Assembly (NCBI GenBank): GCA_034620365.1 | Contig: JAQGEQ010000143.1 | Span: 1-64,000, forward strand | DNA: 64,000 nucleotides | Origin: Pegea sp. RAD2-039 | Taxonomy: Eukaryota > Chordata > Thaliacea > Salpida > Salpidae | Reading direction: 5' to 3' | Shown here: positions 38,559 through 50,800 of the stretch, piece by piece | How positions within the stretch are numbered: position 1 is the first letter of the stretch | Layout: every line of letters begins with the position of its first letter | Made by a program: the position numbers and the translations under genes | The notes under the pieces: model-generated | What the model saw: only the letters and a program-made list of their open reading frames with translations | The model's database searches: none | Told to the model about the DNA's origin: nothing

Positions 38559-39336
38559 ACGAATTGTGACAATTGTACTGAAAGAAAATTTGGTTGTTAT
38601 ATGCGGTGTATTCAGTTTAATGTTTGTGGTCGGAAGTAATTGCATAAAAATGAGTTTAAATTTCTACATGTTGCCTACGTTTTAGAAACAAAATAGAATT
38701 CTTGTTTTATCTTAACCAATGAGAAAACTAATTACTAATCGTTAAATTGTTTTCTGGTTACCAACAACTAACTAATTAGGATAATTTAAAAATTAAATAA
38801 ATATAAACGATATATAGAAACAAAAATAAACTCATAATTTCTTATTCTTATCACCTTTTGTAAAAGAAATAAGATTGTCAATAAATCTTAAACTAAAAAT
38901 AAAGCTAATTAAAAGTTATTCTTATTTTGTTTGAAAACTATATGATGAGGACATTCTAGAATGAAAATTATTGAAACAGTTTAAAGTTTGAATATTAAGT
39001 AAGAAAACTTTACAAAAATAGATTGGTCGATTACATTTAGGTGGAACCATGAGATCTTACAAGCGCAAGTTTTTTCACATTTTTTTAAGGTGTTTTCAAA
39101 TCAATTATCTTCAGTTATTTTGAAAATGAATCTTCTATCTTAAAGCTTTCTTATAAGGTTTTATCCTCACAGTTTTAAATAAAAAATAAAACTTAAAAGA
39201 AATGTGTTTCATATTTTGAATACTTTTTAAATAAAGCAAAATTTAGTTTACAATTAAGTTAAATTTAAGCTAAAATAAGTTTACAATCATTACAATCAGT
39301 CAGCAATTAAACAACCCCTAACTAACTGAATTATGT

Positions 39337-39393
39337 CATCAGTATTCGTTAAAAACAATCTCATTTGATAATGGTTGAAATAGAATACTGATG
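39337..39393. ncRNA. foldback A, unit 6
   Basis: Outer stem kept. The internal loop differs by a few bases and one inserted A. Confidence 0.4.
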
Positions 39394-39588
39394 TTTTTTT
39401 AATTAAACATCCCCTTTATAATAACTTTGCCATGAAATTCATAATATGAGTTAACCGCATAAAAAGCTGACAACACAGTCGGTATCACCGACTCGCTTCG
39501 TTGTCACACAATTGCTGGTCATCTAGCTGTTGGAGAATCAAACCGACAGCAGACGCAATGCTTGCAATTGATCATTATGAATATTTGG

Positions 39589-39645
39589 CCCGCTATAATC
39601 TGCACTTTATAGCAAGAAACACAATAAAGTGCAGATTACATCGGG
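39589..39645. ncRNA. foldback B, unit 6
   Basis: Stem and loop identical to unit 1. Confidence 0.5.
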
Positions 39646-39894
39646 ACGAGTTGTGACAATTGTACTGAAAGAAAATTTGGTTCTTATATGCAGTGTATTC
39701 AGTTTAAAGTTTGTGGTCGGAAGTAATTGCATAAAAATGAATTTCAATTTCTACATGTTGCCTGCATTTTATAAACAAAACAGAATTCTTGTTTTATCTT
39801 AACTAATAAGAAAATAAATTACTAATCGTTAAATTGTTTTCAGGTTACCAACAACTAACTAATTAGGATAATTTAAAAATTAAATAAATAAAAA

Positions 39895-40077
39895 TCGTCC
39901 TGCTTGGTGGCGAAGCGGTTACTACACCTAGCTACAAGGTACATCTAGCTTGGAAGTACCGGGTTCGACCCCAGGTAGAGACATATAAAACTCCTGAGAA
40001 ATAAAAACCATAAAAAACCACTGAGAATGTGTGTTAGTGAGATGTGCTCTCTTTAGGCACCCTCCTTCGCATTTATA

Positions 40078-40107
<30 letters not shown>
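39895..40107 (+). mobile_element. tRNA-derived SINE inserted in repeat unit 6
   Basis: The head carries Pol III A box TGGCGAAGCGG (39908-39918) and B box GGTTCGACCCC (about 39962-39972) in a tRNA-like layout. A body of about 110 bp and a 24-A tail follow. It interrupts repeat sequence that is continuous in unit 1 (AATAAATAAAAAGGATAAA near 32165), which fixes both ends. Target-site duplication is hidden by flanking A runs. The long pure A tail and absence from sister units point to a recent insertion. Confidence 0.9.
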
Positions 40108-40108
<1 letters not shown>

Positions 40109-40637
40109 GATAAATAAAAACAAAAATAAATTCATAATTTCTTATTCTTATCACCTTTTGTAAAAGAAATAAGATTGCTAATAAATCTTAAACTAGAAAT
40201 AAAACTTATTAAAAGTTATTCTTATTTTGTTTGAAAACTAAATGATGAGGACATTCTAGAATGAAAATTATTGGAAACAGTTTAAAGTTAGAATAATAAG
40301 TAAGAAAACTTTACATAATAGATTGGTCGATTACATTTAGGTAGAACCATAAGAATTTACAAGCGCAAGTTTTTTCACATTATTTTAAGGTGTTTTCAAA
40401 TCAATTATCTTCAGTTATTTCGAAAATGAATCTGCTATCTTATAGCTTTCTTATAAGATTTTATCTTCACAGTTTTAAATAAAAAATAAATACTTCAAAG
40501 AAATGTGCTTTATATTTTGAATACTTTTTAAATAAAGTAAAATTTCGTTTACAATTAAGTTAAAATTAAGCTAAAATAAGTTTACAATCTATACAATTAG
40601 TCAACATTTAAACAACTCCTAACTAACTGAATTATGC

Positions 40638-40693
40638 CATCAGTATTTGTTGAAACAATCTTATTTGATAATGGTTGAAATAGAATACTGATG
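40638..40693. ncRNA. foldback A, unit 7
   Basis: Perfect outer stem CATCAGTATT / AATACTGATG. Confidence 0.4.
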
Positions 40694-40880
40694 TTTTGTT
40701 AATTAAACATCCCCTTTATAAAAACTTTGCCATAAAATTCATAATATGAGTTAGCCACATAAAAAGCTGACAACACAATCGGTATCACCGATTCGCTTCG
40801 TTGTCACATGATTGCTGGTTGTTAGAGAATCAAACCGACAGCAAATGCAAAGCTTGTAATTGAATATTATGAATATTTGG

Positions 40881-40937
40881 CCCGCTATAGTCTGCACTTT
40901 ATAGCAAGAAACACAATAAAGTGCAGATTACATCGGG
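40881..40937. ncRNA. foldback B, unit 7
   Basis: One change (TAGTCTGC) giving a G:U pair. Otherwise identical to unit 1. Confidence 0.5.
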
Positions 40938-41640
40938 ACGAATTGTGACAATTGTACTGAAAGAAAATTTAGTTGTTATATGCAGTGTATTCAGTTTAAT
41001 GTTTGTGGTCGGAAGTATTTGCATAAAAATGAATTTAAATTTCTACATGTTGCCTACATTTTATAAACAAAACAGAATTCTTGTTTTATCTTAACTAATA
41101 AGAAAACTAATTACTAATCGTTAAATTGTTTTCAGGTTACCAACAACTAACTAATTAGGATAATTTAAAAATTAAATCAATAAAAAGGATATATAGAAAC
41201 AAAAATAAATTCATAATTTCCTATTCTTATCACCATTTGTAAAAGAAATAAGATTGTCAATAAATCTTAAACTAAAAATAAAACTTATTAAAAGTTATTC
41301 TTATTTCATTTGAAAACTAAATGATGAGGACATTCTAGAATGAAAATTATAGGAAATAGCTTAAGGTTTGAATATTAAGTAAGAAAACTTTACAAAAATA
41401 GATTTGTCGTTTACATTTAGGTAGAACCAAAAGATTTGACAGGCGCAAGTTTTCTCACACTGTTTTTTAAGGTGTTTTCAAATCAATTATCTTCAGTTAT
41501 TTTGAAAATGATATTGCTATCTCGTATGAGTTTCACTTTCTTAGAAGATTTTATCTTCACAGTTTTCAATTATAAATAAATACTTAAAGGAAATCTGTTT
41601 TATATATTTGAATACTTTCTAATATAATTAAATAAAGTTT

Positions 41641-43175
41641 TGTTTAGTTTTTATTTCTACTTTTTATTTCAAATTTTATTAACTTTACCATGACTCAAAC
41701 AATATCAAAAAAATATGTCAACTTTCTAAATTTAGATTTTCACACTAATCATTATTAAATTAAATAATAATTAAATAACTTTCTTAGGAGTTTTATTACT
41801 TCTATATTAATAAAACTGTTAGAGGGCACAATAAAAGTTGTTGCTATTTTTAGAGAATAAAGTAGTGATTATGATTTAAAGTGGAAATAATAAACAAATA
41901 TGAATCACTAAGATTATTTATACTAAGATAAAAAATTGCTTAATAATAATTTTATCAGAAGGTCGTTTTGATTTTTTTTTTCTGGTATTAGCAACTCTAA
42001 TTATTCATATTTTTTTAGTATTTTCAAATTAAAACATTTGTTTTTAATATTTATAGTTTACAATTAGTTCCAAATTCTTTATTCTAAAACAAATGTTGTT
42101 TCATAAGACTATTTCAACTCAGGAACATTTTATTTATAGTTATAATCAGTTACTACATCAGTGGTTTGTTTAGACAATTTTATTTCTTATCATTTGAAAT
42201 AAGTCAATTCAATTTCACCTCATTTATAGTCAATAAAAGCTAGCACCAAGATATAATTTACTAATAAAAATATTATCCTTAATTTGCTATTTGTGGTATA
42301 TAAATCATTTCATTTTTACATATTAGTTTTAACAAATCACATTTATTAGTTTGTTTGATTTATCTAAAGTAATTTAGGAAAATTAAATTCCGTCTAATTT
42401 AGCAACTTAATCTTTGGTCCAAGAATTAGGTTCATCAAAAGTAATAATCAAAAATTATTTAATTGATTAAATTATGTCATTACATTTCGTTTGAACTAAC
42501 TGCTCAGTTATTGGACACTTTTTTCGGTTCTAGCGTAACTAAAGTATCTGCTAAAGATATAAATAAACATAAATTTTTTTTTTAAATAATTTATCAGAAT
42601 AATGACAAAAAAATTTAAGTATATTACAAAAACAAAAATATTGCTGAAGTCATAAGTTTAAAAAAAAATTTGATAAATTTTTACTATCAAGATAATGATT
42701 AGTAAGAAATTTTCAGTTTTTACGTCAGTAGTGTTTTTATAAAAATTTTTTAAAAAATGATTTGAAAACATATTAAAAAAAAGTCTGAAAAAACTTGCAC
42801 TTTTCAAATCTCTTTGTTCATTCTAAATGTAATCGACCAATTTATTTTTGACAACTTTTCTTACTTATTATTCAAACTTATCAAGGATTTTTTATATCAA
42901 ACATCAAAACATTTAACGAATTTTTAACCAAAGAATAAAAACCACCATCAGTTTGCATAGCATTTATTAAGTAAGAAATTACAATTTACGTAGATTAGCG
43001 CAAAAATAGAAGAGTTTACAATAACTTATTGTAAGAAAATACAATTTTAACAAAATAGATAGTTTCAAACTTTAAGAATTGAGAATGAAAACGAAATAAT
43101 CATAAAAATCATCATTATACGAGTTTTCCAAAAGATCTTACATTTGCAGATTAACAGATTCTTTCTCACATTAGA
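41641..43175. other. end of repeat array and AT-rich spacer
   Basis: A partial third linker ends near 41900; it has a weakened CTCF-like motif, CTGTTAGAGGGCACAA, at about 41816-41831. An inverted fragment of the repeat unit lies at about 42745-42900 (AATGTAATCGACCAAT). The rest is AT-rich without genes. Confidence 0.6.
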
Positions 43176-43246
43176 AGAATCTTTCATGGCGTCAAAAGAT
43201 TGGAAATTTCACTAAAAACTTTTCCACAAAAATTAAATTTATATGG
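43176..43246 (-). pseudogene. relic zinc finger after the stop of zinc-finger gene 1
   Basis: Directly after the TGA the same frame continues as PYKFNFCGKVFSEISNLLT, a sixth finger with its first cysteine lost. The stop is therefore secondary and the ancestral protein was longer. Confidence 0.7.
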
Positions 43247-43951
43247 CTACTCATAGACATGATTTTCTGCATGAGTTAAAAAGTCAGATTTTTCATTAAA
43301 TTTTTTTCCACAAACAAAACATTCATATGACTTTTCACCTGTATGAGTTTTTTCATGAGTTAAAATAGTAGATTTTTGACTAAATTGTTTTCCACAAACC
43401 ATACCAGCAGATTGCTTCTTATCACTATGAGTTTTTTCATGAGTTGAAAGACTAGATTTTTGACTAAATTGTTTCCCACAAACAGTACAATCATATGACT
43501 TCTTATCGGTATGAATTTTTTGATGAGTTAAAAGAATTGATTTTTTAATAAAACTTTTTCCACATTCAAGACATTTATATGGCTTTACACCAGTATGAGT
43601 TCTTCTGTGGATGACAAGCTTAGATTTGGATGTAAAATGTTTGTTACAAACCAAGCATTCATTCTTGTTTTCCAAAGAAGATTTATTGTTATTTTCAAGT
43701 GTGGTTTCTTTTTCTTGGTCTGCTTTTGCATTCTTACCAACTTCTTCATTAGAGTAACTTGTACTTGGTGTACCTTCTTTTAAACTGTTTAAACTAGTTT
43801 GGTCAACGTGATTCTTATGCTTGCTATAAGCTCCACTGGAAGAGCTTTGCAAATTTGTCTCTTCTGCAGTTTTCTTTTCAAAACTGTTCTTACTATCATC
43901 CAATGAAAGTTTTCTTTTTCGATTTAGTTTTTTGTCGTTCAACAAATTCAT
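43247..43951 (-). CDS. C2H2 zinc-finger protein 1 (five fingers, one degenerate)
   Basis: A single coding exon of 234 aa, presumed nuclear DNA-binding factor. Residues 11-14 (RKRK) form a basic motif that may be a nuclear signal, followed by a Ser/Asn/Lys/Glu-rich linker to about 96. Fingers lie at about 97-119, 125-147, 153-175, 181-203 and 209-231. Finger 4 has lost its first cysteine (SAGMVC). Linkers are atypical (HTGVKPYK, HTDKKSYD, HSDKKQSA) against HTGEKPYE in its relatives. A likely acceptor AAATTTAG lies just upstream of the start, so a 5' non-coding exon is probable. Upstream sequence at 44510-44790 is shared with the other two finger genes. No KRAB, SCAN or BTB domain is seen. Confidence 0.85.
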   Translation of the reverse strand: MNLLNDKKLNRKRKLSLDDSKNSFEKKTAEETNLQSSSSGAYSKHKNHVDQTSLNSLKEGTPSTSYSNEEVGKNAKADQEKETTLENNNKSSLENKNECLVCNKHFTSKSKLVIHRRTHTGVKPYKCLECGKSFIKKSILLTHQKIHTDKKSYDCTVCGKQFSQKSSLSTHEKTHSDKKQSAGMVCGKQFSQKSTILTHEKTHTGEKSYECFVCGKKFNEKSDFLTHAENHVYE

Positions 43952-45768
43952 TATTTACTTAATAATCTAAATTTAAATAAAAATTTTTATAATTAAAAAC
44001 GTCTATTACAAATTTAAAAAAATACTAATGAAACAATACATAGTTAATTTAAAGATTTTCATACAGAGTTTTATTCCTTATTAATTTATTTCATGTGATA
44101 TAGTTTGTATACAAATTGTAGCAGTAAACCATTCTGTTTAAACAAACGTTTTCTAGAAGGCTAAACCATAAGTTTATCATGTTTCACATACTTAATAGTA
44201 TTTAAAATGAACTTTACAAAAACAAAATGTTCTTAGCCTTTTAAACTTTTAAAACTTTAAAATAGTAAAGAAAAGCAATTTTTCATAAAATTAAGCAAGC
44301 TAGAAAATATTACATGATATCGAAAACAATTCAGGATTATGTAACACCAAATGTAATATTTTATCCACATTAAGCCTACAATCAACTATAAGATGCAAAA
44401 GATAATAAAGCACTCCCTTTGAGAAATTTATACAACACAGTTCACGTTACCAAGCATACTCTGTTTAAGTATATTTAACAAGACATATATATATATATAT
44501 ATGTTTAATTCATAAAAGTGATTTATTGATCTTCAAAAATGTTTGTAGAAATCATAATTTTGAAAGCAATGTTAGAAACATAAAAATATTTGCACGTAAA
44601 TTATGATGACAGAATCAAAGTTTTAGAAGCTTCTGCTGTATGGATTTTGTAACTTGTCGATTATTATTTTGATGATTTTACTGCTTTGCTGTTAATATTT
44701 GTTGTGCATTAAAATTTTTAGGCAATATTGAGTAGCTGCAAATCTAAACTTATTAAGAGAATTTGTTAATGCAGCTTGCATTCCTTTTTTGTTTCTTTTA
44801 AAGCAACATAAAAGTATTAATTTTCTAGAAGTTTCTTTTAAATATTAATAATTTTAATATTAATAATGTAAAACACATATAATATTAAGCTGAAAACTCT
44901 ATCTTAAAAAGTTTAATTCAGATTTAGTTTGAAAAGAAAACAAAACTTTCAAAAAAACGATATTTGTACAGTTCTATTTTTTGAATGAAGTCTATAATTT
45001 TTACTAGAAAGCTCTTAGTAAGGTTTTTTAAAACCATTTAACTTTGTGATAAAAGATTAACTTTCTAATATTTCTTTATGATTTTTTTACATTTCTTTTA
45101 TATGTTTAAATACAAACTGTTTTAAATGAGAATGTTTTAGGTATTCATGACTTAATTAACTATATTAGTAATTTATAACGAGGCTTATAATTTAAAAGAA
45201 ACTAATGTATAAATAGATGTTTCTTACTAATGGATCACAATTTAAAGATTAGTAATTATAGTATTACTAATTATAATATTAATATATAATTATTAATTAT
45301 ATTATAGTATTTTTATTATGATATCTAAGATTTTTTGTTGTTAATAGTATCTCTCAGTAGGATTTCATTAGCAGATTAATATAGAGATTAGTAACTACAT
45401 TTGAGTGTAGTTGCAAGAAACTAAAGTTTCGATCTTAAACTATCTATTTTTCAATTTAATGAATTCTTTTTATCATTTCATATTAAAAATAAATGCATCT
45501 TAATAATACATTTTATCAACAACTACATCATCATAATTACTCTCATCTGCTACAGTACTGAGTCATTTATTACCCAAATGTTTACATCAAACTTACAATT
45601 ATAGGTTGATAAAAAATTAAGTGACTTTTTCATCTTTTTTAAATTTGGAAAAAAATCAGATGAACCATATTTTGCTGGTTGTTTAGCAGTTAGTTTATTT
45701 TAAACTTTTTTATTAAATAAGATCTTTACGACCTATTTGGTTTTATTATTTATACGTCAGATTTGTTG
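43952..45768. other. upstream region of zinc-finger gene 1, AT-rich
   Basis: 44510-44790 (containing GAAGCTTCTGCTG and TTTACTGCTTTGCTGTTAAT) is homologous to 57570-57850 upstream of zinc-finger gene 2. It includes an (AT)n run near 44486. No gene is seen. 45430-45700 resembles 62160-62420, an old duplication. Confidence 0.6.
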
Positions 45769-45915
45769 CTAATCAACAAAACACAATAGTCTAACAATTT
45801 GTTTCGCTGTAGTTAATCTTCCCCGCATTGTCTTACTTCTATAATATTTAAAAGAATTCATCTTTAAATGCCTTTTATGGCTATATGGATTCTCCCAATA
45901 TAAACGAAGCCAACT
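45769..45915 (-). CDS. possible terminal exon, product unknown
   Basis: The minus strand has a good acceptor TTATTATTTTCAG at about 45916-45928, followed by 48 open codons rich in R, K, W and Y (SWLRLYWENPYSHKRH ... KQIVRLLCFVD) to a TAG stop at 45769. Composition is less AT-biased than the surroundings. No upstream exon or family is recognised, so this is a candidate only; a chance ORF is the alternative. Confidence 0.25.
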   Translation of the reverse strand, partial: SWLRLYWENPYSHKRHLKMNSFKYYRSKTMRGRLTTAKQIVRLLCFVD

Positions 45916-48900
45916 CTGAAAATAATAAAAGTATATAATTCTCATATCCTCGTCCAACTGTAAGAATATACCTAGTTAACAGTTATCTTTTTAGTTTTTC
46001 AATGAAAATTGCTTCCGAATTCTTACTAATTCAATAGTTTTGTTGATTTTAGAGTTAAAACATAGTTTCAGTAATCAGCAGTTACAAGATCGATAAAAAA
46101 CGAATATACTCTTGAAGATATTCTTCTAGATATCGTTATATGAATATCTAGATATTCTAAATATATTTTAGAGGAAAAGAGTTTTTCAGCAGAACTTTTG
46201 TGTAATATATTAAATTTGATGAAAAAATAAATCAACTGGAGATTAATTAACTAAGATTAACAAAGTCAGTGAAATGTAACATTTGCAACTTAATTTGACT
46301 CCAAATTGCTGATAAATTATTACTATATAACTTGATTTAATGAATTAATAATAAATAAATATAAGAAAATCTCTTTGATTGGAAAAACTCAGGATAGTGA
46401 AACAAAAATAATAAACTGGGTTAATGAATTAAAATTTTCTGATTTTTTGTCACTGCATCGTGTTGCTATATGAAAGCAAAAGAACTTTTTCGTCATCTGC
46501 TTGCTTCCATCAACTGATACAACCTTTAAGACTTTCTCAACAAAATAACCTTTTTTAATAGGTGATCAGAATTTTAATAGTTTTTGCAATATTACTTTAA
46601 ATAAATTGTTAAACTTTGTTGTGCTCACATAATATACAATCATTATCAGTTCAATAGATGTTGACTTCGTAGTTTGTACAAAATTATTTTAATTTAACGA
46701 TTATTCTTTGGATTTGAATAAAATCAATTTTTTCATTGAACAATTTTTCGATTGAAATCAGTATGAGTAATTTCAAATATATTTATTAAATAATTAATTT
46801 GCCTTCATCGTTTTAAACAACGATTTTTTTTTATTAATAACTTCTTATAAAATTTTTCATTAAATCTGTTTTGATGGATGAAACTCATGAAACAAATTTA
46901 AAAAAACCTTTAAGAGATTGAACAGTTAAGACTCGTTGAAAATAATTCAACTTCAAAATATAAAACAATTTCCAAATTTCAGAAAAAATACTTTTCAGAA
47001 ACATTGTTTAATAACTTTTATGGTTTTCATAAACTTGCTTCAATTTAGTGTTTGTTGGTTCAATTTTAAAATAAAAAACTTTTCTTACGAAGAATATTAT
47101 TATACTTAACTCAAATTCATTTCTTCCCAATTAAAGAAAAGAAACCACCGTTTAGAACAAGAAAATATGATTTATCTTATATATTAAATACGTTGTGTTA
47201 TTGAATGTATTTTCAAATGTTGGTATTAATGACATGAGTTGAAAATGATATTTTGCAGAAAGTCAAATCTATTTAAAGTTCATCGACAGATTGTCGATTC
47301 CAAAATGTTGAAGGAAAAAAGCTTTCATAGCTGTGCAATAACTTGATAACTATTTCTCTGCTTTACGAATTTCATTCGATCTAGTATTTGTCTGGAGGAA
47401 AGTATTTTTGTAAACTTTTATTTTTCTCTAAAAGTTTCATTTATTAAAAATTTTGAGACAAACTTTATTTCTTTGACATTAGTCTTATAGAAGATTATAT
47501 CTTACTTATAGTTGCATAAAACTTTTGTTGTAAGTTCAAAGTCTGTGAGCTAGATTATTTATCTAACAGATTTAAGAATACAAAAATTATAATTTTACAA
47601 AATATGAAATAAAACTATTATAGGGTCAGCTTTTTTATTTCTTTAAAACTTACACTTAGTTAAAAAACTAATCTGAAACTAATATTTAGGTTTTTTTAGG
47701 TTTTTTTAATTCAGTGAAACAATCTGTTAGCTAATTTTGATCAACTTAAATTGTGTATCAGAATTAATATAATTAAGCAGTGCAATTATCAAAGATAATG
47801 ATGATGTAATATCTAATATAGAACTTTTACTTCTGCAAACATCTTAGATACAGAATTCAACTTAATACTTTCTTTTTTAACTTAGTGAATTACTGAGTTG
47901 GAAAAACTATACAAGAACATAGCCTGAAGCAATGCAAAGTTTTTAAAATTATTTATCATCAGCGACGTCTAGCGTCAGCTTTTACGACTAAAACAATTAA
48001 AACTAAAATATTGTTAAATAAATTGTTCTAATTTTATAGAAAAGTGGTTTTAGTTACACAAAATAAACAATTTTAGATTCGAATTAGTTTTTAAAAATTA
48101 AACTAAACTCTTATAACATATATAATAATGATAGAACATACAAGAAGAAAGAATAAATACAAGAAGAATACTAATAAGAATAATATTTAGAAGAAAAATA
48201 AGGATAGAAACAAGAAGAACATTTACTTATGATAAGATATACAAACAATATTAAAAATTTAAATTATGATAAGATTTGTAGGAAAATAAAATCAAATACT
48301 GATTAATATTAAAGACTAAAAAATATAAATCAAAATTATCCTTCTCTTTTTATACATTGTAGGTATTTGTAAGTTTTTATCAAACCTAGCATTAAAATTA
48401 ATAAGCTTAATAAAACATTTAAAATAATTTTAGCAAAATCTTAACATCGAATATATTGACTAAATTCTCAAATAATTTTATAAATATAGATCAGTGAACC
48501 AGAACCTTTGCAGTTTGTGGCGACGATTTGTTTGATAAAGTAAAAATACTGAAAAGAAAGATTAATATTTTGATATAACAGCTAAATAAAGAGATAAGAT
48601 AATTCAAATAAAATTATCATTAATAACCAATATCAAATATTAACAAACTAAAATGATACTTTCATCAAAAGTATTAATCGAAATTAAAAGAATATGAAAT
48701 TTATTGGCTGGTTAATAAATTTATACATGTCTACAAGTTGTCTATTTCAAAATCCTGCTCGTTTTCAAGACCTAATACGTCTAATGTTCCATAGTAATTC
48801 TTTGACTATCATCTCTTTCGATCTAATAATTGTCAAAACAAAAGTTAATTTTAATAATTACATTCTCCTTTATAAGGTTGGTTTGTTTAGAATTCTTACA

Positions 48901-50800
48901 AAATGTTTCCCTTTTAGAACAATTTTAAATTACTTTTTTTACTTAATTAAATTAATTTTCTACAAAAAGTATATCGAAGAGTAGAAAGAAAAAAACTTTT
49001 ATAAAACAACTAAGTGAAATAATAAATTTATTACAAATATACTAATTGTAGTCTACCAATATTACGATTATTATATTCAAATTTAAAGGTTTTATTAACA
49101 ACAAGAGTTGAAAATAATATATTTTCAGAAATTCAATTTTTTATAAAGTTTATCGACAGATTGTCGATTTCAAAATATTGCTAGTGTGGTGGACAACTAG
49201 CTGAGCAAATTGTTGAATTAAAAAATAGTTCTTTCTTTTATTAATTTCTTTCGATCTAGTATTTGTCAGGAGGAAAGTACTTTTTCAAACTTTTCTTTTT
49301 CTCAATAAGTTTGATTTATTAAAAACTGTTAGACAAACTTTATTTCTCTGACATCAATCTTATAGAAGACTGTATCTTATTTCTAGGTGCAAAATACTTT
49401 TGAGTTTAAATTTTTCAAGTAATTCGTTAAAACTAAACATATTTTTTATATAAAGATATTTGTATTAGTTTGAATAAAATTTTTACAAATATTAAAAAAT
49501 AAAGTCTTTCAAGTTCAAAGTCTTAGACTATTTATCAAACAGATCTAAGGAGAAATTTACAATTTTACAAAATATGAAAATAAAATTATTACAGCGACAT
49601 GTTGTGGCTGAAAAATAAATATTAAAATCTAATTTTATTTGACAATATTTTTTGATTTACAGTCTAATAAAAGAAATTCCAATAAAAGTGAGACAAACTG
49701 CAAATAAATTGTTAAGGTCAGTTTTTATCTGACTCTTAATTAATTGACATGGTAGAATTTGTTAGATAATATTTTTCTTTAATCTTACTAATGTTATTCT
49801 AAACTTATTTAAGTATTTTATGAAAACAGTTGATTAAATTTAGTTTTATAATTATTATATAATATTATATACTTACTTATTATTTATATAATTATATACT
49901 AGTAGTGAATTATACTTCGCATTATTTGAATATTTTGTAAAATAATGTTTTTTTGATTACGTCACACATAACCTTTTCAAACACAATTTTTTGTGATGAG
50001 TTTTTGAAACTAGTTCAAGCTTCAAATTTTAGTAATGAAGAATTGTCTTTAAGTATAAATAAAGAAATCAAAATATTTTTATTTTATAAGCTATAAGTTG
50101 AAATAAAAGAATTCAGTTTAAAATCACTTAAATGTATTCATTATGAGAACATGCAGAAAATATTTTGGAATGTAAAATTGTTCTAATTTATTTTTGCAAT
50201 ATTTTCATATTGAGAAGAATTTTTCCAACCAATCGAGCTGCAATTTATGAGTAAAATATACAATACAAGTTTTTTTCAATATTTCTTGAAAACAATTAAA
50301 TGAATGTAATTACTTTAAAGAAACATTCTTTATTAGACAAAGTAATTTAAATTTTTAAGAAATTAGGCAAATTTTTCAACAATGAGAAGAATTTATTTAA
50401 ACTATGGAATATTAATTTAGCAGCTTTTAGATTGTTAATTATATAAATTCTTATTATTAATATGCTATCTGTCAAAAATCAATAAATTGAAATTGTTCCA
50501 ACACCATTTGGAAAACTCCTTGCTGTTTCAAAAATTTTCAATTAATGTTACAGCTTTTTTAGGTTTGTTTGTATGATCAATAAGCCTAGAAACTATTAAC
50601 AGAAGCCACAAAATTTTTTGTTTCAATAAAATAATTAAATTTCATTTTTCTGCTTCCATGAATGCTGTTGAGTAAATTATGAATGCATTTTCATTAAATC
50701 TAATAATTTTTTTTATTGTTTACCAATAAAACATTCTTCTAATCTATAGCGACCGTTTTGTAAGACATAAGTAATTATATCAATAAAGCTTTCATTTTTT
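45916..50800. other. AT-rich intergenic DNA with internal duplications
   Basis: 47200-47640 and 49085-49600 are diverged direct repeats (ATCGACAGATTGTCGATT palindrome, TTCGATCTAGTATTTGTC, then GGAGGAAAGTA), the second with an extra stretch near 49400-49500. 49790-50020 recurs at 51708-51940. A 96-codon ORF at 48694-48984 has no recognisable features. No gene is supported. Confidence 0.55.

Larger units (their letters stand above)
31270..41640. repeat. tandem array of about 1086-bp units, seven copies, with higher-order structure
   Basis: Seven copies of one unit, anchored by the hairpin CCCG...CGGG at 31855, 34109, 35195, 36281, 38502, 39589 and 40881. Spacings are 2254, 1086, 1086, 2221, 1087 and 1292 bp. 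The two long spacings contain an extra linker of about 1.1 kb (32420-33800 and 36840-38210), repeated at an offset of about 4416 bp, so the order is linker plus three units. A partial third linker closes the array near 41500-41900. The 1292 spacing is 1087 plus a SINE. No long ORF is conserved across units. Confidence 0.93.

Noticed and set aside
39900..39980. Functional tRNA gene
   Set aside because: A and B boxes are present, but the arms do not fold as a proper cloverleaf, and the body and A tail identify a SINE.
48694..48984. 96-codon plus-strand ORF
   Set aside because: Amino acids follow base composition (Phe, Leu, Ile, Lys, Asn); no motif, no splice context, no homologous copy.
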